Below, piece after piece: positions 1-5,808 of a stretch of DNA of 7,755 nt (positions are counted from its first letter, which is position 1; each line of letters starts with the position of its first letter). The notes beneath the pieces are model-generated. The model saw only the letters and a program-made list of their open reading frames with translations, was not told the DNA's origin and made no database searches. The translations under genes and the position numbers were made by a program. Source of the DNA: Leptospira abararensis (GTDB taxonomy: Bacteria > Spirochaetota > Leptospiria > Leptospirales > Leptospiraceae); contig NZ_JAFFPR010000057.1 of the NCBI RefSeq assembly GCF_016918735.1, forward strand, positions 1-7,755, read 5' to 3'.

Positions 1-76
1 CAAGTGTCGTTCCAGTCCCTAACGTCCCGTTCGGGACTCAGGGCCAGCCTACGTCGGTTAGTCTAGTTCGTTATAC
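1..76 (+). repeat. attC: attC site 0, partial (3' part)
   Basis: This is the 3' portion of an attC whose 5' arm lies outside the window. It keeps the apical hairpin (GTCCCG, loop TT, CGGGAC), the AGCCTA arm, an L' of CGGTTAGTC, the invariant TAGTTC spacer and an R' of GTTATAC at 70-76. The recombination point falls after G70, so cassette A begins at 71. L' belongs to the same class as site D. Confidence 0.85.
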
Positions 77-110
77 GCCATTTTGAAAAACAATTTTACA
101 AGAGAGATAC

Positions 111-647
111 ATGGAAATTGAATACTCATTAACAGAAGAAGATATTTTAAACTTCAATCTTTTCCACTCAGACCATTCACCAACTACAAAAAAAAATATG
201 TTGATTGGACGATTGTTATTACCTATTATACTAATTACCTTTATTTTTCTTTTAGGATTTCCCAGAAATTTAGATTTTAATATTGGTATAGGTGTTATTT
301 TTTTTCCAATTATTTTAATTTGGTTTTTATTCTATCCTAAATATTTTCATTACTGTATCAAAAAGAATGTAAAAAAACTTCTCGCGGAAGATTTAAACAC
401 CGGAATGATAGGATTTCAAAAACTTCTCATAAACGAAAATGAATTTATACAAATTACAGATTTTAGCAAAATTCAGAGATTTGAAAGATTCATTACAAAA
501 GTGGAGGAAAATGATAAATATATTTTTTTATACTTATCTTCGATAACTGCTATGATTATACCTAAATCAGTAATCTGGAATAATAATATTAAAAAAGATG
601 ACCTATACTATTTGTTAGAAAACAAAATAATTAAAAAAACAAATTAA
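111..647 (+). CDS. YcxB-like membrane protein (cassette A)
   Basis: The 178-residue product matches the architecture of the YcxB-like family, small membrane proteins with a conserved C-terminal domain and no defined biochemical role. The N-terminus (MEIEYSLTEEDILNFNLFHS) has the family's acidic, tyrosine-containing opening. Two hydrophobic segments follow, at about residues 30-50 and 56-75, separated by a short loop. The rest (about 80-178) is a soluble, lysine-rich domain that includes the segment DKYIFLYLSSITAMIIPKS, typical of the family's C-terminal region. It is likely an inner-membrane protein with a cytoplasmic tail. The ATG at 111 is preceded by a purine-rich AGAGAGA that could serve as ribosome-binding site. 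It is the only gene of cassette A and starts 34 bp after R'. The family call rests on remembered motifs, not on a search. Confidence 0.7.
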   Translation: MEIEYSLTEEDILNFNLFHSDHSPTTKKNMLIGRLLLPIILITFIFLLGFPRNLDFNIGIGVIFFPIILIWFLFYPKYFHYCIKKNVKKLLAEDLNTGMIGFQKLLINENEFIQITDFSKIQRFERFITKVEENDKYIFLYLSSITAMIIPKSVIWNNNIKKDDLYYLLENKIIKKTN

Positions 648-781
648 GGTAGATTATTTTTTATTTTATAAATCTAATCAATTTGATTCTAAGGATCCAA
701 ATAGTTTAAAACCATAGACAAAACATCTGTCCCCAAAATTTAACTGTCTACAAAAATCAAATCTAGTCTAGTCAAAACGGC
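648..781. other. Non-coding tail of cassette A
   Basis: An AT-rich stretch lies between the YcxB-like gene and the attC. It contains no start-to-stop frame of useful length and no convincing GC-rich terminator hairpin. Its last bases before R'' are the inverted copy of the cassette's first bases (16 of 17 positions). Confidence 0.5.
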
Positions 782-944
782 GTATAACAGCGCCTTAACG
801 CTACGCTTCGGGACAAGCCCTCGCTCGGGCTTCGCCACATAGGCTTCTGGCACTCCCCTTGCATGCGCAAGTGTCGTTCCAGTCCCTAACGTCCCGTTCC
901 GGGACTCAGGGTCAGCCTACGTCGTTAAGGCTAGTTCGTTATGC
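782..944 (+). repeat. attC: attC site A (163 bp)
   Basis: R'' is GTATAAC (782-788) and R' is GTTATGC (938-944). L'' (792-800, GCCTTAACG) and L' (923-931, CGTTAAGGC) are perfect complements. The spacers are AGC (3 nt) and TAGTTC (6 nt). Inner stems are AAGCCC/GGGCTT (815-820/827-832), TAGGCT/AGCCTA (840-845/914-919), TTGC/GCAA (859-862/867-870), CCCT/AGGG (884-887/908-911) and GTCCCG/CGGGAC (891-896/900-905). Together they predict a branched fold rather than one long hairpin. The crossover point is after G938. Confidence 0.9.
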
Positions 945-982
945 GAAATACTCCAAAAATAAGAGTTCTAATGTAAATAAAG

Positions 983-1243
983 ATGAAATATTTTGAAGAC
1001 GCTAAATTAATTTGGAAAGAATTTGTTCCAAAGAACGGACAAGCGAATACTGTTCAAGGAGAACTTTTAAGAGCAGTCGAAAAACTCCGTGATGAATCTC
1101 AAAGAAACGGAAATGGAAATGGAAATGGAAATTGGGACGATGGGTTTGAAATATTGATAAGGTATTTAAATGATCATCTAATTGACACTAAAATCTATTC
1201 AAAAGAGATTCTTGATAAGACAAAAAAACACTTTTACGATTAA
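983..1243 (+). CDS. Small cytoplasmic protein, reading frame interrupted (cassette B, gene 1)
   Basis: An 86-residue frame starts at ATG 983 and stops at TAA 1241. The protein is soluble and charged, with segments such as KYFEDAKLIWKEFVPKNGQA and TVQGELLRAVEKLRDESQRN, a (Gly-Asn)4 tract at residues 43-50, then WDDGFEILIRYLNDHL. I do not recognise a characterised family. The frame looks truncated: in the -1 frame, coding-like sequence continues to TAA 1363. Joining the two at the A7 run (1222-1228) gives a 127-residue protein ending in NKINPKLQR. Either one A was lost from an eight-A run by mutation or sequencing error, or the A AAA AAA C heptamer is read by programmed -1 slippage. No clear ribosome-binding site precedes the ATG. 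It shares cassette B with the gene at 1388. Confidence 0.6.
   Translation: MKYFEDAKLIWKEFVPKNGQANTVQGELLRAVEKLRDESQRNGNGNGNGNWDDGFEILIRYLNDHLIDTKIYSKEILDKTKKHFYD
1109..1132 (+). repeat. In-frame hexanucleotide repeat, GGAAAT x4
   Basis: Four perfect tandem copies of GGAAAT encode (Gly-Asn)4 at residues 43-50 of the upstream cassette B gene. The unit is a multiple of three, so copy-number change alters linker length without shifting frame. Confidence 0.9.
1222..1228 (+). other. A7 run; possible -1 slippery heptamer
   Basis: The zero frame reads ACA AAA AAA CAC, so the run forms X XXY YYZ (A AAA AAA) in the correct phase for tandem -1 slippage. After slippage, translation resumes at ACA 1228 and stays open to 1362. 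The same geometry would arise from loss of one A from an original A8 run. I see no strong downstream stem-loop or upstream Shine-Dalgarno stimulator. Confidence 0.4.
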
Positions 1244-1365
1244 AAAAATACAAAGACCCATACCTAGAAGACGATTTATTCGACGAACTAGGAGACAGAG
1301 TTGTAGAATACTTTAAATTTCATGGGTCTGTAGAAAATAAAATTAACCCAAAATTGCAAAGATAA
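1228..1365 (+). pseudogene. Out-of-frame 3' continuation of cassette B gene 1
   Basis: In the -1 frame from 1228 to the TAA at 1363-1365 there are 45 codons. They begin TLLRLKKYKDPYLEDDLFDE and run through GDRVVEYFKFHGSVENKI to NPKLQR. The composition is typical of a globular acidic protein and the frame has no internal stop or plausible own start. It therefore most likely encodes the original C-terminus of the gene starting at 983. Intact homologues would show whether the two halves are one protein. Confidence 0.6.
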
Positions 1366-1387
1366 TTCAATTAATACCTATATCAAT

Positions 1388-1819
1388 ATGCAATTTTTGA
1401 AATCTTTAATTCAAACCCTACAATCCGTTAGAAGCTATAATTATTTAATCGAAAATTATTTTGGAAAATACCTTGAAGATAGAGGATACAAGAAATTCTA
1501 CGAAGCAAAAAAAAACGAATATGTTTTTGAAAATGATTTTCGAATCGTTAAAATCAACAATGACACTCATCCTAGCGATTACGGGTTCTCCGTCTTTCTT
1601 TATAACAAATTAAAAAAAGAACAATTTACAATCTTAATTCATATTCCAAATTCAACAATCGATTTAGATTTAAAATTAAAAAGAAATTCTTTCTACGCTC
1701 TATTATCAAATAAGAAAGCAATAGAATCTATTGAAACCAAAAAATGGCATAACAATTTAAAAGTTTTTTGGATAAAAGAAACTGCTTTAGATGATAGGAG
1801 AATCATTCGGACTGCCTAG
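1388..1819 (+). CDS. Hypothetical protein (cassette B, gene 2)
   Basis: I do not recognise this 143-residue protein. It is soluble, basic and rich in Lys, Asn and Phe, with no signal peptide or membrane segment. The first 20 residues (MQFLKSLIQTLQSVRSYNYL) look like an amphipathic helix. The centre alternates hydrophobic and polar residues in a beta-strand manner (FRIVKI, FSVFLYN, FTILIHIP, TIDLDLKLK), followed by a helical stretch with several Lys and Glu and the end LDDRRIIRTA. The ATG at 1388 lies 22 bp after the stop of the extended upstream frame and has no good Shine-Dalgarno, so the pair may be co-transcribed. The gene ends 18 bp before the R'' of its attC. Two genes in one cassette hint at a functional pair, but nothing in the sequence shows what it does. 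Confidence 0.65.
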   Translation: MQFLKSLIQTLQSVRSYNYLIENYFGKYLEDRGYKKFYEAKKNEYVFENDFRIVKINNDTHPSDYGFSVFLYNKLKKEQFTILIHIPNSTIDLDLKLKRNSFYALLSNKKAIESIETKKWHNNLKVFWIKETALDDRRIIRTA

Positions 1820-1837
1820 TGACAAATGGAGTACTTC

Positions 1838-1998
1838 GCATAACAGCACCTTAACGCTTCGCTTCGGCACAAGGCCTCGCTCGGTCTACGACACATAGGC
1901 TTCTGGCACTCCCCTTGCCTTCGCAAGTGTCGTTCCAGTCCCTAACGTCCCGTTGGGACTCAGGGTCAGCCTACGTCGTTAAGGCTAGTTCGTTAATT
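1838..1998 (+). repeat. attC: attC site B (161 bp)
   Basis: R'' is GCATAAC (1838-1844) and R' is GTTAATT (1992-1998). L'' is ACCTTAACG (1848-1856) and L' is CGTTAAGGC (1977-1985), with spacers AGC and TAGTTC. The apical hairpin is the short form GTCCC-GTT-GGGAC. The central arms match those of sites A and F. The crossover point is after G1992. Confidence 0.9.
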
Positions 1999-2462
1999 GC
2001 AATTGGTTAATTCTACTCAAAAAAACCAGCGCGCAATTTTTCTTAAAATGCTATAGTTCAACTTTGATCAATTCGATATTCGATTTTATTACATCGTTAA
2101 TGATTCAAGCGCTTTAAAGAAAATAATAAGAAGCAAGAGGTTTATTTCGCTCAACTTCCTATTAAGTTTTGATCACGGTTTCCATGTTGCAAAAATGATT
2201 GTCGGGCTTTGAAGACAAAGAAAAAGAAAGAAAATTTGCGCGCTGGGAATTTACACACTTCGTATTAGTAACAAATACTACACAAAACCAACTGCAATTA
2301 ACAACGGCTTACCGCTCGCTCAGGGCCTTTTCCACTTCGCCTCAGATTTCTGAAAAAATCTGGATCTCGTGGGGCCTTCGCTCGGCCTAAAGGCACATTC
2401 CGTGTTACGCTAACGCCTCTTCTAGAGGCTCAGCTACACGAAACGTCGGTAAGCCTAATTCG
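1993..2462 (+). other. Cassette C: gene-less cassette
   Basis: This 470-bp cassette is bounded by proper ends: its first 17 bases are complementary to the 17 before R'' at 16 positions. No credible gene lies between them on either strand. The longest forward frame (2199-2390) needs a TTG start and runs deep into the attC; the ATG-initiated frames are only a few codons long. The body holds a long-spaced 19-bp inverted repeat (2026-2246). A weak promoter-like pair, TTGATC (2064-2069) and TATTAC (2087-2092) 17 bp apart, could make a short RNA, but such matches are common in AT-rich DNA. It may encode an RNA, carry a small inserted element or be the remnant of a lost gene. Confidence 0.65.
2026..2246. 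repeat. Inverted repeat pair, 19 bp arms 183 bp apart
   Basis: The left arm (2026-2044) reads CCAGCGCGCAATTTTTCTT. The right arm (2228-2246) reads AAGAAAATTTGCGCGCTGG, its reverse complement at 18 of 19 positions. The GC-rich outer end and AT-rich inner end resemble terminal inverted repeats of a small non-autonomous element of about 221 bp. I see no target-site duplication next to the arms and no transposase, so this identity is unproven. Confidence 0.6.
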
Positions 2463-2468
2463 TTATAC
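2296..2468 (+). repeat. attC: attC site C (173 bp, divergent)
   Basis: R'' is AATTAAC (2296-2302) and R' is GTTATAC (2462-2468). L'' is GGCTTACCG (2306-2314) and L' is CGGTAAGCC (2447-2455), perfect complements of a different sequence from the other sites. The spacers are AAC and TAATTC. The interior differs from the other sites: it has an AGATTT/AAATCT hairpin near 2343-2361, a GGCC-TTCGCTC-GGCC hairpin and a GCCTC-TTCTA-GAGGC hairpin near 2415-2429, and it lacks the GTCCCG apex. The crossover point is after G2462. Confidence 0.85.
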
Positions 2469-2496
2469 GACATTCGTCGGAATAAATTTTAAAAAC

Positions 2497-2501
2497 AGAG
2501 G
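2497..2501 (+). promoter_or_regulatory. Ribosome-binding site of the cassette D esterase
   Basis: AGAGG lies 5 bp before the ATG at 2507. It is one of the few clear Shine-Dalgarno sequences in the window and supports that start. Confidence 0.55.
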
Positions 2502-2506
2502 AAAAT

Positions 2507-3409
2507 ATGAAAGAAGATATAAAGAAAATCTTATTTGCCGTTCTACTGGTTATCTATTGCAACATAACTAGCTTAACTGCACAAAACTTAAAGCCTATTC
2601 TAATTCGTCCATTCGGTGATTCTATCACTTATGGTGTTGGCTTTTCTGATTGGGGAACTTGTTACATTTCACAAATTAACCAGCAACTTTGTATGCCACC
2701 TGCAATGGCTGGAGGTGGATACAGAGGATGGTTGACTTTACTTGCTACTCAAGGTTTAGGGTTATATTTTACTACAGAAGGTTACCAAAGCGGCGGATCG
2801 TATTATTTACAATGGCTTACTAATACTCAAACTCATGATGGTTATCCTGGATATCGTACTGACCAGCTAATTCAATTCTCTACCTTCGCAAGTTTTTCTA
2901 ACTTTACTTTAATACATGCTGGTACAAATGACATTCTACAGAACAAGTCTTACGAAACCGCTGCTAATAACCTATTTAGTATTATTAATAACGTTCTAAC
3001 GGCTAATACAAATACTACCGTCGTTGTTGCTAAAATAATTCAAATTTCCTCTATCAATCAAGTGTATTCAAACCTAAATTCGCAAATACAATTATACAAT
3101 GCTCTAATTGATAGCAAATTTAACGCTTTACCACCAAATTTAAAAGCTAGAGTCAGGGTCGTAAATATGTATAATCTCTTAAATGATCAAAACGATTACT
3201 CACCTGATGGTATTCATCCAAATGCTAGCGGCTATTTTAAAATGGCTTGTAATTGGATGGCGGGAATTAACAATTCAAACCCTTCTGGACCTTGTAGTGG
3301 ATTAAACTTCGAAAAGTTAAAACTGGATATGAATTCAAAAGGTTTTGACGACAATGCTTATAAATCACCAAATGTTAAAATTGAAAAACTAATAAAAGGA
3401 GAACTGTAG
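2507..3409 (+). CDS. Secreted SGNH/GDSL hydrolase, likely carbohydrate esterase (cassette D)
   Basis: The product has 300 residues. Residues 1-25 form a signal peptide (KKILFAVLLVIYCN core, likely cut after SLTA), so it is probably exported. The SGNH blocks are in order: block I FGDSIT with nucleophile Ser39, block II glycine in DGYPGYRTDQL (about 111-121), block III HAGTND with Asn141, and block V SPDGIHPN with Asp234 and His237. All catalytic residues are present. The layout (RPFGDSIT near the N-terminus, GGYR, then a HDGYPG-type motif) resembles carbohydrate-esterase family 3-like acetylesterases, suggesting O-deacetylation of a polysaccharide. The exact substrate is inference. Two cysteines (52 and 62) in the insert after block I are shared with the paralogue in cassette H and may form a disulfide. 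The last 40 residues after PCSGLNF form a charged tail outside the core. It is the only gene of its cassette. Confidence 0.88.
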   Translation: MKEDIKKILFAVLLVIYCNITSLTAQNLKPILIRPFGDSITYGVGFSDWGTCYISQINQQLCMPPAMAGGGYRGWLTLLATQGLGLYFTTEGYQSGGSYYLQWLTNTQTHDGYPGYRTDQLIQFSTFASFSNFTLIHAGTNDILQNKSYETAANNLFSIINNVLTANTNTTVVVAKIIQISSINQVYSNLNSQIQLYNALIDSKFNALPPNLKARVRVVNMYNLLNDQNDYSPDGIHPNASGYFKMACNWMAGINNSNPSGPCSGLNFEKLKLDMNSKGFDDNAYKSPNVKIEKLIKGEL

Positions 3410-3433
3410 CTCCTCACTCTAACTCCGAACGTC

Positions 3434-3597
3434 GCATAACAGCAACTAACCGCTTCGCTTCGGGACAAGCCCTCGCTTGGGCTGCGCCACATAGGCTTCT
3501 GGCACTCCCCTTGCATCCGCAAGTGTCGTGGCCAGTCCCTAACGTCCCGTTCCGGGACTCAGGGCCAGCCTACGTCGGTTAGTCTAGTTCGTTAGGC
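3434..3597 (+). repeat. attC: attC site D (164 bp)
   Basis: R'' is GCATAAC (3434-3440) and R' is GTTAGGC (3591-3597). L'' is AACTAACCG (3444-3452) and L' is CGGTTAGTC (3576-3584), complementary at 8 of 9 positions. The spacers are AGC and TAGTTC. The inner arms are as in site A. The apical hairpin is GTCCCG-TTC-CGGGAC. The crossover point is after G3591. Confidence 0.9.
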
Positions 3598-3628
3598 GAA
3601 ATCAGCCCAAACAATAATAACAAAAAAA

Positions 3629-4684
3629 ATGAAATATATACTTGTTCATTCACTTAAAGAAAAAGTCGGCGACACAATTAGATTATTACATTCTGTAAAA
3701 CAACTTTATAACAACTCACAGAATAAAACTAGAATTTCAATTTATATGAAAAAGTCTGAAGCAATTAAAATTCAAGGACTTTCAATTGATGAAAAAAAGA
3801 TTTCAGGCAATCTATTTGGAATTATAAGAATTGAGTATTCCTATGCAATCATATATGGAATTCCTGACTTTATCGTAGAATCAGAAACTAATAATTTAGT
3901 TCGATTTGCCTGGATAGCAATAGTATTTGAGAAATTTTTTCCTCAGGAAATTAATCACGTTTTCTCTCCTGAAAACAGTTCATTCGACTCAAAAAAAATA
4001 TGCATTTTTAACTTTAAGAGAATTGATAAAAGCTCCCTCACCTCAAAAACATACTGGGATCAATCTGAAAGTAACATTAGACCAAAAATCCGGAATTTAT
4101 TTAGAATTATATATTTTGTGAGGCATCATAAAAGCGATCCCTGGAGAAATTCGAATCTATTTATATTCCAAGATTTAAAAGAAATATTAAAATCGTTTCC
4201 CAATTTTCACCTCACAATAGCTGGTTTAGCCAATCGATCAGAATATATTGAAAATGGATATCCCGATAATGAAAATTATATCGAATATAAAATGTACGAT
4301 CTATACAATGATCAGAAAGAAACTTATAAAACATATGATCTTGCTATTGGAGTAAACTCTGCTAGTTTAGATATTGCGAGTATTGCAGGAACCCCAGTCT
4401 TAAGACTATGTGAATTTCAAGGACTTAATGGAAGCTGGGGAGGAAAATATAATTCCTTCTTATCTGTAAGAACTCATATCGGCATGATTCCTAATTCGGA
4501 TAAGAACGAAGATTGGTACGACCAAATAACTCGAATGGCATTTCAAAAAATAGCCACTTTAATGATGCGTTCTTTAATTATCGAACCAGTATGCTTGGAC
4601 AGTTCAAGACATATACTGCTGAAAAACGAAGATATATTAAAAATTAATGATTTAAATAATTTAAATCATTTCAAAGTGGGCTGA
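3629..4684 (+). CDS. Putative GT-B glycosyltransferase, family 9 (heptosyltransferase)-like (cassette E)
   Basis: The product has 351 residues and no signal peptide. The N-terminus (KYILVHSLKEKVGDTIRLLH) has the beta-strand, Gly-Asp and following helix seen at the start of ADP-heptose:LPS heptosyltransferase-like proteins. Residues 237-260 (YDLAIGVNSASLDIASIAGT and on) resemble the C-terminal nucleotide-sugar-binding region of that fold, with a D-x-x-I-G strand, a small-residue turn and the A-G-T-P-V motif. A helix-strand unit at about 183-200 (KEILKSFPNFHLTIAGL) fits the second Rossmann domain. A role in surface polysaccharide or LPS assembly would follow, but overall similarity is weak and the donor and acceptor are unknown. 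The ATG at 3629 lacks a Shine-Dalgarno. The gene fills its cassette and its stop lies 4 bp before R''. Confidence 0.5.
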   Translation: MKYILVHSLKEKVGDTIRLLHSVKQLYNNSQNKTRISIYMKKSEAIKIQGLSIDEKKISGNLFGIIRIEYSYAIIYGIPDFIVESETNNLVRFAWIAIVFEKFFPQEINHVFSPENSSFDSKKICIFNFKRIDKSSLTSKTYWDQSESNIRPKIRNLFRIIYFVRHHKSDPWRNSNLFIFQDLKEILKSFPNFHLTIAGLANRSEYIENGYPDNENYIEYKMYDLYNDQKETYKTYDLAIGVNSASLDIASIAGTPVLRLCEFQGLNGSWGGKYNSFLSVRTHIGMIPNSDKNEDWYDQITRMAFQKIATLMMRSLIIEPVCLDSSRHILLKNEDILKINDLNNLNHFKVG

Positions 4685-4688
4685 CTAC

Positions 4689-4849
4689 GCCTAACAGCGT
4701 GGAAACACTGCGCCTCGGCACGAGGCCTCGCTTGGGCTACGCCACATTTCCCTTCTGTCACTCGTTTGCATCCGCAAACTCCGTGCCAGTCCCTAACGTC
4801 CCGTTGGGACTCAGGGTCGGGAAACGTCGTCTCCACTAGTTCGTTAACC
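4689..4849 (+). repeat. attC: attC site E (161 bp)
   Basis: R'' is GCCTAAC (4689-4695) and R' is GTTAACC (4843-4849). L'' is GTGGAAAC (4699-4706) and L' is GTCTCCAC (4829-4836), a fully different L stem that still pairs at 7 of 8 positions. The spacers AGC and TAGTTC are unchanged. The middle arm is TTTCCC/GGGAAA in place of TAGGCT/AGCCTA, and the small hairpin is GTTTGC-ATCC-GCAAAC. The crossover point is after G4843. Confidence 0.9.
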
Positions 4850-4941
4850 GCCATTTCGCAAAAATCTATCTAAAATATGAAAAAATCTCACTGATTTAAT
4901 AAAAGAAACGGAAATCATAAAGAAAATCGAAATTCCTATTA

Positions 4942-4969
4942 TTGACTTTTCAGAGCGAATTATGATAAT
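4942..4969 (+). promoter_or_regulatory. Probable promoter of the MntA/HepT pair
   Basis: TTGACT (4942-4947) and GATAAT (4964-4969), 16 bp apart, match sigma70-type -35 and -10 boxes well. Initiation about 7 bp after the -10 box would fall at or next to the ATG at 4976, so the transcript may be leaderless. This fits the absence of a Shine-Dalgarno there. A cassette-borne promoter is usual for toxin-antitoxin cassettes. Confidence 0.5.
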
Positions 4970-4975
4970 TAAACC

Positions 4976-5275
4976 ATGAAGATAAGTTCTAAGCAAGAAT
5001 TGATTAAGGAACTTTCTAAAATCAAACCTATCCTTAATCATGATTTTGGTGTTCTTCAAATTGGTATTTTCGGTTCTTTTGCAAAAGATAAAATTAACTC
5101 AGAAAGTGACGTTGACTTACTTGTAGAAATGAAAAATCCAGATTTCGATTCTTTGGCTGGATTACAAATTTTCCTAGAAAAACTTTTAGAAAGAAACGTT
5201 GATTTGGTTAGAAAAAGAAATCAAATTAAACCCTCTTTCCTTAATAGAATTCAAAAAGATATTATCAATGTATGA
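4976..5275 (+). CDS. mntA: MNT-type nucleotidyltransferase antitoxin (cassette F)
   Basis: This is a 99-residue minimal nucleotidyltransferase. The signature G-S-x10-D-x-D is complete: Gly33-Ser34 (IGIFGSFAK) and Asp45/Asp47 (SDVDLLVE), with a third acidic candidate, Asp76, in NVDLV. Length and order match MntA antitoxins. In the characterised Shewanella pair, MntA transfers AMP from ATP to a tyrosine of the HepT toxin and so inactivates it. The stop codon overlaps the start of the next gene by 8 bp (5268-5275), indicating translational coupling with the HEPN partner. There is no Shine-Dalgarno; a likely promoter ends just upstream. The function of this copy is inferred from motifs and gene order. 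Confidence 0.9.
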   Translation: MKISSKQELIKELSKIKPILNHDFGVLQIGIFGSFAKDKINSESDVDLLVEMKNPDFDSLAGLQIFLEKLLERNVDLVRKRNQIKPSFLNRIQKDIINV

Positions 5276-5636
5276 AGAAATAAAGGAACGATTTGAGTTT
5301 ATTCTCGAATCTATTCTGCTAATAGAAAATCGATTCCTTAAAATCAAATTTCCAGATGACCTAATAAACTCTCAAGATGGAATTACGATATTAGATTCTA
5401 TAGCTATGCGATTACAAGCAATCGGAGACAATGTAAAGTCTGTAGTAAAATTAGATAGTTTATTTCTGAATAATTTCCCTGAAATTGAATGGGAAAAAAT
5501 TATGAAGATGAGGGATGTTATTTCTCATCATTACGAAGGTCTAGATCACGAAATTATTTTTAATATTTGTATAAACAAAATACCGGAATTAAAAATTTCA
5601 ATTCAATCAATTCTAAAACAACTCAACGGCGGTTAA
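5268..5636 (+). CDS. hepT: HepT-type HEPN ribonuclease toxin (cassette F)
   Basis: The 122-residue product starts at ATG 5268 (MYEEIKERFEFIL), overlapping the mntA stop by 8 bp. An in-frame start at 5199 lies inside mntA and would add 23 residues foreign to the family. The protein is all-alpha in character. It carries the HEPN catalytic motif R-x4-H-x-Y: Arg82, His87 and Tyr89 in RDVISHHYEG. The tyrosine corresponds to the residue AMPylated by MntA in the studied pair. HepT proteins are RNA-cleaving toxins restrained by their MNT partner. The upstream DSIAMRLQAIGDNVK segment is also typical. The TAA stop (5634-5636) sits inside R'' of the attC, so gene end and recombination site overlap. The pair probably stabilises the array and may act in phage defence. 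Confidence 0.9.
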   Translation: MYEEIKERFEFILESILLIENRFLKIKFPDDLINSQDGITILDSIAMRLQAIGDNVKSVVKLDSLFLNNFPEIEWEKIMKMRDVISHHYEGLDHEIIFNICINKIPELKISIQSILKQLNGG

Positions 5637-5791
5637 CAGCGCCTTAACGCTTCGCTTCGGGACTAGCCCTCGCTCGGTCTGCGACACATAGGCTTCTGGC
5701 ACTCCCCTTGCTTACGCAAGTGTCGTTCCAGTCCCTAACGTCCCGTTGGGACTCAGGGTCAGCCTACGTCGTTAAGGCTAGTTCGTTATTC
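5631..5791 (+). repeat. attC: attC site F (161 bp)
   Basis: R'' is GGTTAAC (5631-5637), containing the hepT stop codon. R' is GTTATTC (5785-5791). L'' is GCCTTAACG (5641-5649) and L' is CGTTAAGGC (5770-5778), perfect complements. The spacers are AGC and TAGTTC. The short apical hairpin is GTCCC-GTT-GGGAC. It is nearly identical to site B. The crossover point is after G5785. Confidence 0.9.
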
Positions 5792-5808
5792 GCAATCTTT
5801 TAAAATCT

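Noticed and set aside
815..832. AAGCCC...GGGCTT hairpin as a rho-independent terminator
   Set aside because: No U-tract follows, and the stem is one arm of the attC fold repeated in the other sites. Incidental attenuation of transcription is possible but not shown.
782..944. The repeated GC-rich blocks as REP/BIME elements or a CRISPR array
   Set aside because: Spacing is gene-sized, the cores are TAAC/GTTA with cassette-specific complementary ends, and the repeats are far longer than CRISPR repeats. This fits attC sites.
2199..2390. 63-residue + strand frame starting at TTG
   Set aside because: It has no ATG or ribosome-binding site, and its second half is translated attC sequence. The peptide shows no family features.
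3927..4121. 64-residue + strand frame inside the glycosyltransferase-like gene
   Set aside because: It is fully contained in the longer frame 3629-4684 in another phase, with no sign of its own expression.
4666..4854. 62-residue - strand frame across attC E
   Set aside because: It is the translation of the attC repeat. GC-rich repeats give chance open frames.
4844..5059. 71-residue - strand frame opposite the start of mntA
   Set aside because: It is antisense to the clear nucleotidyltransferase gene and its promoter, and its composition is that of complementary AT-rich DNA.
5199..5267. Extended N-terminus of HepT from the ATG at 5199
   Set aside because: The extra 23 codons overlap mntA and do not look like the HepT family. 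The ATG at 5268 gives the usual overlapping arrangement.
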